Positions 1 through 6,495 of a DNA stretch of 7,979 bases are shown here, piece after piece. A program made the translations under genes and the position numbers. Numbering within the stretch: the first letter of the stretch is position 1; the number at the start of each line of letters is the position of its first letter. Below the pieces are notes generated by a model. The model saw only the letters and a list, made by a program, of their open reading frames with translations. It had not been told where the DNA came from and searched no databases. Source of the stretch: Microcella sp. (lineage in GTDB: Bacteria > Actinomycetota > Actinomycetes > Actinomycetales > Microbacteriaceae); assembly GCA_020216895.1 (NCBI GenBank), contig JAIWOM010000061.1:1-7979 (forward strand), read 5' to 3'.

Positions 1-650
1 AGCACCCGACCGTCGATGCCGACGTCGACGGCTACTCGCCGCAGAAGGCCGCGCTCGAGCGCGCCCTGCTCGCCGTCGACGGGCTGCCCGTCACGATCCT
101 GCGGCCGGGGGCGATCCACGGCCCGGGCTCACCGGCCCTGCGCGAGTGGTACTTCATCAAGCGCGCGCTCGACGGCCGGCGCCGAGTGCCGCTGACCGAC
201 CGCGGCGAGAGCCGGTTCGGCACGACGGCGACGGCCGTGATCGCCGACCTCGTGCGGCGGGCGGGCGAGCATCCGGGCCGTCGCGTTCTGAACGCGGCCG
301 ACGACCCCGCCCCGACGGCGCTCGAGATCGGGCAGGCGGTGTTCGCCCACCTCGGTCATGAGGCCGAGTTCGACCTGCTGCCGCGCGGTGCGGGTGGGCC
401 GGAGAGCACGGTCGGCCAGCATCCGTGGGCGGTGCCGGTGCCGGTGGTCATGAGCATGGAGGCCGCGCGGCGCGAGCTCGACTACGCGCCGATCGGCAGC
501 CACCGCTCGACCATCGGCCCCGCCATCGACGACATGATCGCCGCGATCGGCGACGGGGACTGGCGCGAGCGGTTCCCGGCGCTCGCGCACCGGTACGGCG
601 CCGACGGCTGGTTCGACTACGACGCGGAGGACGCGCTGCTCGGCGTCTGA
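1..650 (+). CDS. NAD-dependent epimerase/dehydratase (extended SDR), 3' part only
   Basis: The reading frame is open from position 3 to the TGA at 648-650 and gives 215 residues; the start and the N-terminal nucleotide-binding Rossmann motif (GxxGxxG) lie outside the window. What is visible is the second half of an extended short-chain dehydrogenase. The catalytic pair appears as YSPQK (tyrosine and lysine four residues apart, 33-47), followed about 17 residues later by the family hallmark LRPGAIHGPGS, the substrate-pocket segment of NAD-dependent epimerases and reductases. The C-terminal part (RFGTT..., then a segment on nucleotide-sugar-epimerase-like lines) has the usual helix-rich substrate domain. 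The reaction would be NAD(P)-dependent oxidation, reduction or epimerisation of a sugar or small metabolite; the substrate cannot be told. The 3' end overlaps the convergent potassium-channel gene by 34 bp. The family call is solid; the specific enzyme is unknown. Confidence 0.85.
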   Translation, partial: HPTVDADVDGYSPQKAALERALLAVDGLPVTILRPGAIHGPGSPALREWYFIKRALDGRRRVPLTDRGESRFGTTATAVIADLVRRAGEHPGRRVLNAADDPAPTALEIGQAVFAHLGHEAEFDLLPRGAGGPESTVGQHPWAVPVPVVMSMEAARRELDYAPIGSHRSTIGPAIDDMIAAIGDGDWRERFPALAHRYGADGWFDYDAEDALLGV

Positions 651-1381
651 GGCTCGTCGCCCGCCGTGGCGTGACCGACCGACCCGCTGCCGACCGAGCC
701 GCTGCCGACCCGTGCGGCCGCGACACGTTCGCCGATGTACGACACGACGATCGCCGAGGTCGTGCCGACGATCACCAGCCCGCCGCCCATGAGCAGAACG
801 GCGAGGAAGCGTCCGACGTCGGTGACGGGGTAGGTGTCGCCGTAGCCGACGGTGGTGATCGTGACGATCGACCACCAGACGGCGTCGCCGAACGTGGTGA
901 TGGTGGCCCCCTCGGCGCCGCGCTCGGCCTGCAGGGTGGCGAGCGCGATCACGTACACGAACACCGCCGCGTAGATCACGGCGTGCGCGCCGACCGAGCT
1001 GCGCACGGCGGTTCCCGAGCCGCCCGCGAACAGCGGGATGTGCCGCAGCAGGGTCACGACCCGCAGGGCGCGGAAGAGCGGCATGAACAGCGCGAGCACG
1101 TCGAGCGGATGCGTGAGCAGGAAGTGCCCGCGATGCCCCCGGTCGCTCAGCACGACGCGCGCGACCATGTCGACGGCGAAGACGGCCCAGGTCGCGATGA
1201 GCACACTGGCCGTCACGATCAGCAGCGGCCCGTCGAGCTCGGGCAGCAGCACGAGCACGGAGTAGGCGACGAGAAACGCGGTGCCGAGCACGGCGAGCGC
1301 CGTCGAGGTGCGCGCCTCCCAGGCGAGGCGGCGGGCATCCGGGAGGGCAGCGCGGGCGGGCGGGGCAGCGGTCACCGTCAT
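617..1381 (-). CDS. Voltage-gated-type potassium channel (6-TM ion transporter family)
   Basis: This gene encodes a 254-residue membrane protein, counted from the ATG at 1381. The selectivity filter TVGYGD is intact at residues 177-182, inside a pore helix (FGDAVWWSIVTITT...), so the channel should pass K+ across the cytoplasmic membrane. Hydrophobic segments lie near residues 28-46 (S1), 54-78 (S2), 88-118 (S3-S4), 133-152 (S5) and 190-218 (S6). The S4-like stretch has arginines at 104, 107 and 113, the every-third-residue pattern of a voltage sensor with one position replaced by Thr. No RCK or cyclic-nucleotide domain follows S6; the tail is short and low-complexity (GSGSV twice, then Ser-rich). 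An in-frame GTG at 1447 would add 22 residues rich in Trp, Cys and His that look non-native, so 1381 is preferred; a GTG six bases upstream of the ATG is also possible. It is divergent from the dehydrogenase at 1470. Confidence 0.88.
   Translation of the reverse strand: MTVTAAPPARAALPDARRLAWEARTSTALAVLGTAFLVAYSVLVLLPELDGPLLIVTASVLIATWAVFAVDMVARVVLSDRGHRGHFLLTHPLDVLALFMPLFRALRVVTLLRHIPLFAGGSGTAVRSSVGAHAVIYAAVFVYVIALATLQAERGAEGATITTFGDAVWWSIVTITTVGYGDTYPVTDVGRFLAVLLMGGGLVIVGTTSAIVVSYIGERVAAARVGSGSVGSGSVGHATAGDEPQTPSSASSAS
684..710. repeat. 15-bp period direct repeat in channel C-terminus
   Basis: The 12-mer ccgctgccgacc occurs identically at 684-695 and 699-710. On the minus strand it encodes two adjacent GSGSV units in the cytoplasmic tail of the potassium channel. 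This looks like an in-frame duplication that keeps the frame open. Confidence 0.8.
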
Positions 1382-1469
1382 GGTCACATTCTGGCGGCGG
1401 CACTCCCAGCACCGCCACGGCTCCGAATGATGGGATGACCACACCACGCATCGCGATCACGGAGACTCC

Positions 1470-2417
1470 ATGCCCCGCAGCGCGTTCGACTCGACCCCGC
1501 CCGACCTCACCGGCCGGCTCGTCGTCATCACCGGCGCCAACAGCGGCCTCGGCCTCGGACTCACCGAGCGGCTTGCCGCCGCCGGCGCCGAGATCGTCAT
1601 GGCCGTGCGCAACCGCGAGAAGGGCGAGCGGGCGGCGGAGGGGGTGCGCGGGCGGAATCCGGATGCGCGCCTGCGCCTGCTCGACTGCGACCTGGCCGAC
1701 CTCGGCAACGTGCGCGCGGCCGCGCAGACCTTGCTCGACGAGGGACGGGCGGTGGACATCCTGATCAACAACGCCGGCATCATGGCGGTGCCCGACCGCC
1801 GCGAGACGGCCAACGGCTTCGAGCTGCAGTTCGGCAGCAACCACCTGGGCCCGTTCGCGCTGACCGGGCTGCTCTTGCCGGCGCTGCAGAAGGCGGATGC
1901 CCCGCGCGTGATGTCGACGAGCAGCATCGTCGCCCGCATCGGGCGCTGGCAGTGGGACAACTTGAACGCCGAGCGCCGGTACTCGGCGTGGGGCGCCTAC
2001 GCGCTGTCGAAGCTCGCGAACCTGGCGTTCGCGCGCGAGCTGCAGCGGCGCAGCGACCTGGAGGGCTGGGGCGTGACGAGCACGGCCGCGCACCCGGGCG
2101 GCACCTCGACGAACCTGCAGGTCACCGGACCGCGCGACGGTCGGCCCGTCGAGGGGGCGGCCAAGCGTGGGATGGACCGGATCATGCAGACGGTCGACGA
2201 GGGGATCCGCCCCGCGCTCGTCGCCGCGGCGAGCCCGACCGCCCTGCCGGGCGCGTACTACGGGCCGAACGGGGTCATGGAGGTGCGCGGGGCGGCCTCG
2301 CTCGCCTGGGTCCCGCGGCCCGCGCGCGACGCTTCCGGCCTGGTGCGGCTGTGGGATGTCTCGGAGCAGCTGACCGGCGTGCGGTACGCGGAGCACGCCG
2401 AGACGGTGTCTCGATAA
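1470..2417 (+). CDS. Short-chain dehydrogenase/reductase (retinol dehydrogenase/WWOX-like)
   Basis: This is a classical SDR of 315 residues. The cofactor motif TGANSGLG is at residues 21-28, NNAG at 100-103, a structural Asn in SNHLG at 124, catalytic-region serines at 150-152, and the active-site Tyr177 and Lys181 in AYALSK. HPGG at 208-211 follows in the usual place. The enzyme should catalyse NAD(P)H-dependent carbonyl reduction or alcohol oxidation in the cytoplasm. The long insert before the active site (RWQWDNLN...) and the C-terminal tail resemble bacterial relatives of retinol dehydrogenases and WW-domain oxidoreductases; the substrate is not predictable. The ATG at 1470 is supported by GGAG at 1461-1464 with five bases of spacing. 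The MFS exporter starts 28 bp after the TAA, so the two are probably co-transcribed. Divergent from the channel gene with 88 bp between. Confidence 0.9.
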   Translation: MPRSAFDSTPPDLTGRLVVITGANSGLGLGLTERLAAAGAEIVMAVRNREKGERAAEGVRGRNPDARLRLLDCDLADLGNVRAAAQTLLDEGRAVDILINNAGIMAVPDRRETANGFELQFGSNHLGPFALTGLLLPALQKADAPRVMSTSSIVARIGRWQWDNLNAERRYSAWGAYALSKLANLAFARELQRRSDLEGWGVTSTAAHPGGTSTNLQVTGPRDGRPVEGAAKRGMDRIMQTVDEGIRPALVAAASPTALPGAYYGPNGVMEVRGAASLAWVPRPARDASGLVRLWDVSEQLTGVRYAEHAETVSR

Positions 2418-2430
2418 CGAGGGAAGGGCG

Positions 2431-2448
2431 TACGCTGGAGGGACTGTG
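2431..2448 (+). promoter_or_regulatory. RBS deciding the GTG start of the MFS gene, with overlapping -10-like box
   Basis: GGAGGGA at 2437-2443 lies just before the GTG at 2446 and supports that start. TACGCT at 2431-2436 fits the TANNNT shape of an actinobacterial -10 and would place transcription start close to the GTG, but I find no reasonable -35 box 16-19 bases upstream. The ribosome-binding reading is therefore better supported than the promoter reading. Confidence 0.45.
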
Positions 2449-3759
2449 ACCGCCCCTCCCGCCGCCCGTCGCGGCCACCTCGTCGACACGCGCCCGCTGC
2501 GCGAGAGCCCCGCCTTCGCCCGCATGTGGCTCGGTGCGGCGATCACCGGCATCGGCAGCCAGATGACGATCGTCGCCGTCGGCCTCGACATCTACGAGCG
2601 CACCGCGTCGACCTTCGCCGTCTCGCTCGTCGCCGCATTCGCCCTCGTGCCCATGATCGTCTTCGGCCTCTACGGCGGGGCGCTCGCCGACCGCTTCGAC
2701 CGCCGCCGGGTCGCCCTCGTCGCTGCGCTCGTCGCCTGGGGCTCGACCGCGGCGATCGCCGTCTACAGCTGGCTCGGGGTGCCCGACATCGCCCCGCTCT
2801 ACCTGTTCATCACGCTCAACTCGGTCGCGGCGATCCTCGTGCAGGTCGCGCGCTCGGCGATGGTGCCGCGGCTCGTGCGGCTCGAGCTGCTGCCGGCGGC
2901 CGGTGCCCTCGGCGGCATCAGCGCCGGCGTGCAGCTGACCCTCGGGCCCGCGCTCGCGGGCGTGCTCGTCGCCTACGCCGGCTTCGGCATCACCTACACG
3001 GTCGACGTGCTGCTCTTCCTCGCCGCATTCTGGGGCCTGTACACGCTGCCGCCGATGGTGCCCGACGGCGACCGGCGCCGGGCCGACCTGCGCTCGATCG
3101 TCGAGGGCTGGCGCTTCCTGCGGGTCGCGCCGAACATCCGCGCCTCGTTCGTGCTCGACATCGTCGCCATGACGTTCGGCAACCCGCGCGTTCTCTTCCC
3201 CGCCGTGGGCGCCGTGCTGATCGGCGGCGGGGCCGTCACGGTGGGCATCCTGTCATCGGCGGGTGCGGTCGGGATGCTCGTGCTCGGTCTGCTCTCGGGC
3301 AAGGTGAGCGCGGTGCGGGCGCACGGGGTCGGCATGGTCGTCGCCGTCGCCGCCTACGGGGCGAGCATCCTGCTCTTCGGGGTGCTGCTCGCCGTGACGA
3401 CAGTGCTGCCGCACGACGTCGGCACCGACATCAGCGAGGCCAACCTCGTCGCCCTCGTCATCGCCGTGCTGCTGCTCGCGCTGTCGGGCGCCGCCGACAC
3501 GGTCAGCATGATCTACCGCACGACCATGCTGCAGGCGGCCGTGCCCGACGCGATGCGCGGCCGGCTGCAGGGCCTGTTCACGGTCGTCGTCAACGGGGGG
3601 CCGCGCGTCGGCGACCTCTACATCGGCGTGCTCAGCTTCACCGCCGTGCTGTGGTTCCCGCCCCTGCTGGGAGGGCTCATCATCATCGTCGTCAGCGCGA
3701 TGTTCCTGCGCATCTACCGCAGCCTGCGCGAGTACGACGCGCTCGACCCGAAGCCCTGA
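2446..3759 (+). CDS. MFS transporter, EntS-like (MFS_3 family) exporter
   Basis: The product is a 437-residue polytopic membrane protein. The N-terminal signature LVDTRPLRESPAF...MWLG...GIGSQMT is characteristic of actinobacterial EntS/MFS_3 relatives. Motif A of the major facilitator superfamily is clear at residues 77-88 (GGALADRFDRRR) in the loop between helices 2 and 3. Hydrophobic helices continue to near residue 425, consistent with about 12 segments. EntS of enterobacteria exports the siderophore enterobactin; members of this broad family in actinobacteria are mostly uncharacterised efflux pumps, so the substrate here is open. I chose the GTG at 2446 because GGAGG at 2437-2441 lies four bases upstream and because the conserved LVDTRPL segment must be included; the ATG at 2524 would lose it. 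It probably forms an operon with the dehydrogenase upstream. Confidence 0.88.
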   Translation: MTAPPAARRGHLVDTRPLRESPAFARMWLGAAITGIGSQMTIVAVGLDIYERTASTFAVSLVAAFALVPMIVFGLYGGALADRFDRRRVALVAALVAWGSTAAIAVYSWLGVPDIAPLYLFITLNSVAAILVQVARSAMVPRLVRLELLPAAGALGGISAGVQLTLGPALAGVLVAYAGFGITYTVDVLLFLAAFWGLYTLPPMVPDGDRRRADLRSIVEGWRFLRVAPNIRASFVLDIVAMTFGNPRVLFPAVGAVLIGGGAVTVGILSSAGAVGMLVLGLLSGKVSAVRAHGVGMVVAVAAYGASILLFGVLLAVTTVLPHDVGTDISEANLVALVIAVLLLALSGAADTVSMIYRTTMLQAAVPDAMRGRLQGLFTVVVNGGPRVGDLYIGVLSFTAVLWFPPLLGGLIIIVVSAMFLRIYRSLREYDALDPKP

Positions 3760-3776
3760 CCCGAAACCCTGACCCG
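3751..3776. repeat. 13-bp tandem duplication spanning the MFS stop codon
   Basis: aagccctgacccg (3751-3763) is followed directly by aaaccctgacccg (3764-3776), with one mismatch in 13. The first copy contains the MFS stop codon at 3757-3759. The second copy carries another TGA in a different frame, in the untranslated spacer. The pattern fits a recent slippage or microduplication. Confidence 0.8.
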
Positions 3777-3835
3777 GCGCCCGCGATCGCCCGCGTGCTG
3801 TCAGACTGAGGTCCACCGCCGAGCGAGGAGACCTC

Positions 3836-4780
3836 ATGGCCGAACCGGGCGAGAGCCGCGTCGCCGTCTACATCGACTTCGACAACATCGTCATCTCGCG
3901 CTACGACCAGATCCACGGTCGCGGCGCCTGGCGCAAGGACAACGTCTACCGACTGCCGTCGGGGCTCACCGAGGCGACCGATGAGATCCGTGAGCGGCTT
4001 CGCTCGGCCGAGGTCGACATCGGGGCGATCCTCGACTTCGCCTCGTCGTTCGGCACCATCGTGCTCTCGCGGGCCTACGCCGACTGGTCGGTGGGGGTGA
4101 ACGCGAGCTACCAGGGCCAGCTCATGGAGCGCGCCGTCGATCTCACGCAGCTCTTCCCCGCCACCCAGCAGATGAAGAACGGCGCTGACATCCGCCTGTC
4201 GGTCGACGTCGTCGAAGACCTCTTCCGCCTGCCCGACATCACCCACGTCGTCATCGCGGCCGGCGACAGCGACTACATCGCCCTCGCGCAGCGGGCCAAG
4301 CGCCTCGGCCGGTACATCGTCGGCATCGGCGTCGCCGGCGGCACGAGCAAGAGCCTGCGTGCGGCGTGCAACGAGTACGCCGACTACGACGCCCTGCCGG
4401 GCATCCGGCCCGCCGCCCACATCGCCGCCGGGCTTCGCCCCGCACCCGCCGAGACATCGGTGAAGGACGCGACCTCGACGGCACCCGCACGGGCCGCGGA
4501 GTCGGAGGGTGAGTCCGTCGTGACGGGCGCCAACGAGACTCCCACCACGCGGAAGGCGGCCAACGCGCTGCTTGTCCGCGCGCTGCGACTGGTTCACGAG
4601 ATCGACGACACCGACTGGGCGCATGCATCGGCTCTCAAGCTTCAGATGAAGCGCCTGGACCCGGCCTTCAACGAGAAGGCCCTCGGGTATGCGAGCTTCT
4701 CGAAATTCCTCAAGTCGCGCGGCAATCTCGTGGAGCTCGACGATTCGGTGCAATCGCACCGCGTTCGACTGCGCACCTGA
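3836..4780 (+). CDS. NYN-domain protein with C-terminal LOTUS (OST-HTH) domain
   Basis: This gene encodes a 314-residue soluble protein, likely a cytoplasmic RNA-processing or RNA-degrading factor. The N-terminal NYN domain (PIN-like nuclease fold, about residues 7-185) shows the expected acidic metal-ligand set: YIDFDN with Asp14, Asp16 and Asn17; ADIRLSVD with Asp118 and Asp124; and GDSDY with Asp144 and Asp146. After an Ala/Thr/Ser/Glu-rich linker (about 190-236), residues 239-314 form a winged-helix LOTUS/OST-HTH domain, ending SFSKFLKSRGNLVEL. LOTUS domains are known to bind RNA, and the NYN plus LOTUS pairing is a known bacterial architecture, so nuclease activity guided by an RNA-binding tail is inferred. 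The start is firm: GAGGAG at 3825-3830 precedes the ATG by five bases. The gap to the MFS stop is 76 bp with no clear promoter, so read-through from the MFS gene is possible. No function-defining neighbour is seen. Confidence 0.9.
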   Translation: MAEPGESRVAVYIDFDNIVISRYDQIHGRGAWRKDNVYRLPSGLTEATDEIRERLRSAEVDIGAILDFASSFGTIVLSRAYADWSVGVNASYQGQLMERAVDLTQLFPATQQMKNGADIRLSVDVVEDLFRLPDITHVVIAAGDSDYIALAQRAKRLGRYIVGIGVAGGTSKSLRAACNEYADYDALPGIRPAAHIAAGLRPAPAETSVKDATSTAPARAAESEGESVVTGANETPTTRKAANALLVRALRLVHEIDDTDWAHASALKLQMKRLDPAFNEKALGYASFSKFLKSRGNLVELDDSVQSHRVRLRT

Positions 4781-4804
4781 TCGCGCGAACGTCGCGCCGC
4801 ACGA

Positions 4805-4849
4805 ACGATGAGGGGCCCGGCACCTGTGCGGTGCCGGGCCCCTCATCGT
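4805..4849. terminator. Bidirectional hairpin terminator between convergent operons
   Basis: A perfect inverted repeat with 20-bp arms (4805-4824 and 4830-4849) and a 5-base loop (tgtgc) starts 24 bp after the NYN-LOTUS stop and lies 11 bp beyond the stop of the convergent membrane-protein gene. The stem is extremely GC-rich at its core. There is no U-tract on either side, so it would act as a tract-less terminator and could serve both strands. It fills the centre of an 80-bp convergent intergenic region. Confidence 0.85.
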
Positions 4850-4860
4850 GCGGGTGACCG

Positions 4861-5781
4861 TTACGGGCGGCCACCACCGGGCGTGCCCGCCGGCTTGCCA
4901 CGCTCGGTCGACGTGTCAGCAGCGTCGTCGTCCTCGCCGTCGTCCTCGCCGGAACCGGGACGGTTGCCCTGGCCGTTGCCGTTGTTGCCCTGGCCGTTCT
5001 CGGAGCGCTCCTCGGCCTTCTCGCCGCGCAGCTCACGGGCCTGCTCCGAGACCGCCTGGCCGAACTCGCGACCGACCTTGTTCGGGTCCTGCGCGCCCTC
5101 GCGCACCCAGGCGCTGAACTCCTTCGAGCCGACCGGCAGGGGCTCAACGCACTCGGTGGTGCCGTCGGTGGTGCCGTCGGTGGTCTCGTCGGCCGTGCCG
5201 TCGGTGCTGCCGTCGGTCGTGCCCTCGGTGCTCTCCTCGGTCGTGCCGTACAGGTCGGCCTCCAGCTCCTCCTCGGTCAGACCCTCGTCGGTGGTGCCGT
5301 CGGTGGTGCCGTCGTCGACCACGCACTCCTCGACGACGCCCTCGTCGGTCGTCCCGTCAGTCTCGCCCTCGGTGAGCGTGTCGTCCTCGGTGACCAGCAC
5401 CGTGGTGATGACGTCGTCGAAGACCTCCTGGGCGGGTGCGGGCAGCGCGCCCGCGGCCCCCGCCGCGCCGACCCCCACGAGTCCGAGCGCGAGCACACCC
5501 GATGCGGCGGCCACCTTCGCGGCGACGCCGAGTCCTGCGATCGAAGCAACCATCTTCTTGATCCCCCTTGCTGGTTCAACCTCAGCCGCGGCACCGACGG
5601 TCGGCACCGGGCTCTCGAGCCGGGCGGCCAGTGCAGCCGAGGGCTGCGGGGCGGCGACCGGCGAGACGGCGCGCACGTCGGCGATCGAGGCGGCGAGCAT
5701 CTGCAGCTCGGGGCGACCGTCGGGGGTCGCGCCCGCGAGCAGCTGCTCGGCCTCGGCGTCGGTGATCATGCGCTTTCTCAT
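4861..5781 (-). CDS. Single-pass membrane protein with Thr/Asp-rich exterior; putative anti-sigma factor
   Basis: The product has 306 residues and no family I can name with confidence. Residues 1-72 are cytoplasmic-looking and helical (DAEAEQLLAGATPDG..., then LAASIADVRA), a short layout common in partners of actinobacterial ECF sigma factors. There is no His or Cys in this part, so it is not a zinc-binding anti-sigma domain. One membrane segment follows at about residues 77-113, ending GALPAPAQ. The outer part has Thr/Asp/Gly/Glu repeats (about 138-210) flanked by the only two cysteines, Cys153 and Cys211. After these come a charged helix-forming stretch (219-260), an Asn/Gly/Gln patch (262-273) and an acidic Pro/Gly-rich tail. 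The ATG at 5781 has GAGGAG four bases upstream and lies one base after the sigma-factor stop, so translation is coupled. By context it holds the sigma factor at the membrane; this is inferred. It could instead be a sigma-controlled surface protein. Confidence 0.7.
   Translation of the reverse strand: MRKRMITDAEAEQLLAGATPDGRPELQMLAASIADVRAVSPVAAPQPSAALAARLESPVPTVGAAAEVEPARGIKKMVASIAGLGVAAKVAAASGVLALGLVGVGAAGAAGALPAPAQEVFDDVITTVLVTEDDTLTEGETDGTTDEGVVEECVVDDGTTDGTTDEGLTEEELEADLYGTTEESTEGTTDGSTDGTADETTDGTTDGTTECVEPLPVGSKEFSAWVREGAQDPNKVGREFGQAVSEQARELRGEKAEERSENGQGNNGNGQGNRPGSGEDDGEDDDAADTSTERGKPAGTPGGGRP
5151..5250 (-). repeat. Degenerate 12-bp coding repeats (Thr/Asp/Gly-rich)
   Basis: On the plus strand the unit gccgtcggtggt recurs with variations such as gtctcgtcggcc and gctgccgtcggtcgt. 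On the minus strand it encodes units like DGTT, DGST and DETT in the membrane protein's exterior. The same unit returns at about 5285-5315, and a weaker version at about 5339-5395. Such repeats can expand or contract by slippage while keeping the frame. Confidence 0.75.
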
Positions 5782-5782
5782 C

Positions 5783-6376
5783 TCACTCCTCGCTATCGCT
5801 CGAGGGGCGGCCAGGGGTACGGGTCGGGTCAAGTTTCTTTCGCAGGCGTTCGAGCGCTCGTCGCTGCAGGGCCTTGACCGCGCCCTCGCGCTTGCCGAGC
5901 ACGGCGGCCACCTGCTCGACGGTGAGGTCGGCGACGATGCGCAGCACCATGACATCGCGCTGGTCGGCGGGCAGGTGGGCGATGAGCGCGAGCGCGCGCT
6001 GGTCACCGAGGCGGGTCGCGGCCTCGTCTTCGGCACTGGATGCCCGCCGCGGGTCCTCCTCGGGGTGCAGCTCGAGCATGTCGCCGCGTCGGCTCCGCAT
6101 CCGCAGCTCGTCGACGAGACGGCGGTAGGCGATCGAGAAGACGAACGAGCGGAAGGCGGCCGCGTCGCCGCGGAAGCTGCCGAGGCGGTCGAACACGACC
6201 AGGAAGACCTCGCTCGTGAGGTCGTCGGGCTCGCGCGATCCGCGGGCGGCGGCGAAGGCGGCGACAGCCGGAGCGTGGTCGTTCCACAGTCGGGTGCACG
6301 CCCAGCTCGCCCCCGCCTGGGCGGCGGCGAGCACGCTCGCGAACGCTTCGGCGCCCGCATCCCCCCGGTCGGTCAT
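5783..6376 (-). CDS. ECF-type RNA polymerase sigma-70 family factor
   Basis: The product is 197 residues from the ATG at 6376, the usual length of a group 4 (ECF) sigma factor. Sigma region 2 covers about residues 25-97, with the core-binding and -10-recognition segment DDLTSEVFLVVFDRL and the FRSFVFSIAYRRLVDELR helix. After a short acidic linker, region 4 covers about 126-181 (LPADQRDVMVLRIVADLTVEQVAAVLGKREGAVKALQRRALERL), a helix-turn-helix that reads the -35 element. No extra C-terminal domain is present. It should direct RNA polymerase to a stress- or surface-responsive regulon. The membrane protein begins one base after its stop (tgagatg), a typical sigma/anti-sigma arrangement. A GTG at 6427 would extend it by 17 residues, but that would put the promoter described at 6385-6413 inside the coding region, so 6376 is preferred. 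Confidence 0.9.
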   Translation of the reverse strand: MTDRGDAGAEAFASVLAAAQAGASWACTRLWNDHAPAVAAFAAARGSREPDDLTSEVFLVVFDRLGSFRGDAAAFRSFVFSIAYRRLVDELRMRSRRGDMLELHPEEDPRRASSAEDEAATRLGDQRALALIAHLPADQRDVMVLRIVADLTVEQVAAVLGKREGAVKALQRRALERLRKKLDPTRTPGRPSSDSEE

Positions 6377-6384
6377 CGCCCTAC

Positions 6385-6413
6385 AGGCTAGGGGCGCGAC
6401 AGGAGGGCGCCAA
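6385..6413 (-). promoter_or_regulatory. Promoter of the sigma-factor operon, leaderless or nearly so
   Basis: Read on the minus strand, TTGGCG (6408-6413) and TAGCCT (6385-6390) are separated by exactly 17 bases. They match the housekeeping -35 (TTGACA) and -10 (TANNNT) boxes. Transcription would start about 6-8 bases after the -10 box, at or within a few bases of the ATG at 6376. Only a weak AGGG lies between the two, which fits a leaderless transcript. The sites were found by eye. Confidence 0.5.
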
Positions 6414-6425
6414 ACCGGTTGGCGC
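6407..6425. promoter_or_regulatory. Inverted repeat overlapping the sigma-operon -35 box (putative operator)
   Basis: GCGCCAA (6407-6413) and TTGGCGC (6419-6425) form perfect 7-bp arms around accgg. The centre also contains the palindrome AACCGGTT (6413-6420). The left arm contains the predicted -35 box of the sigma operon, so a dimeric regulator bound here could block or modulate that promoter. No regulator is identified. Confidence 0.45.
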
Positions 6426-6495
6426 ACGAATGTTCGCGTTCGCGTCGAGGGGGCGAGAGGGGCGAGGCTTGTCGGGCGACCGCCCCCCGTGGCAG

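Noticed and set aside
1382..1469. A promoter pair in the channel/dehydrogenase divergent gap (for example CAGAAT just before the channel ATG)
   Set aside because: No -35 partner at proper spacing on either strand; the -10-like word alone is weak.
129..2591. A very long open frame on the minus strand, antisense to three genes
   Set aside because: High GC content removes stop codons in the antisense frame. The translation is Arg/Ala/His-rich without any domain, and the real genes on this stretch carry clear family motifs.
5782..6360. An upstream extension of the sigma-partner gene through the sigma-factor region
   Set aside because: The frame is open only because of composition. The GAGGAG site and ATG at 5781, one base after the sigma stop, give a natural start.
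4808..6391. A plus-strand open frame with Ser/Val/Pro repeats (SVVPSVVP-like) that looks like a surface protein
   Set aside because: It is the antisense shadow of the Thr/Asp repeats in the minus-strand sigma partner and of the sigma factor itself. It has no ribosome-binding site, and its start codon lies inside the hairpin terminator.
6449..6487. A G-quadruplex upstream of the methyltransferase
   Set aside because: Only three runs of three or more G are close together; a fourth is missing, so a stable intramolecular quadruplex is doubtful.
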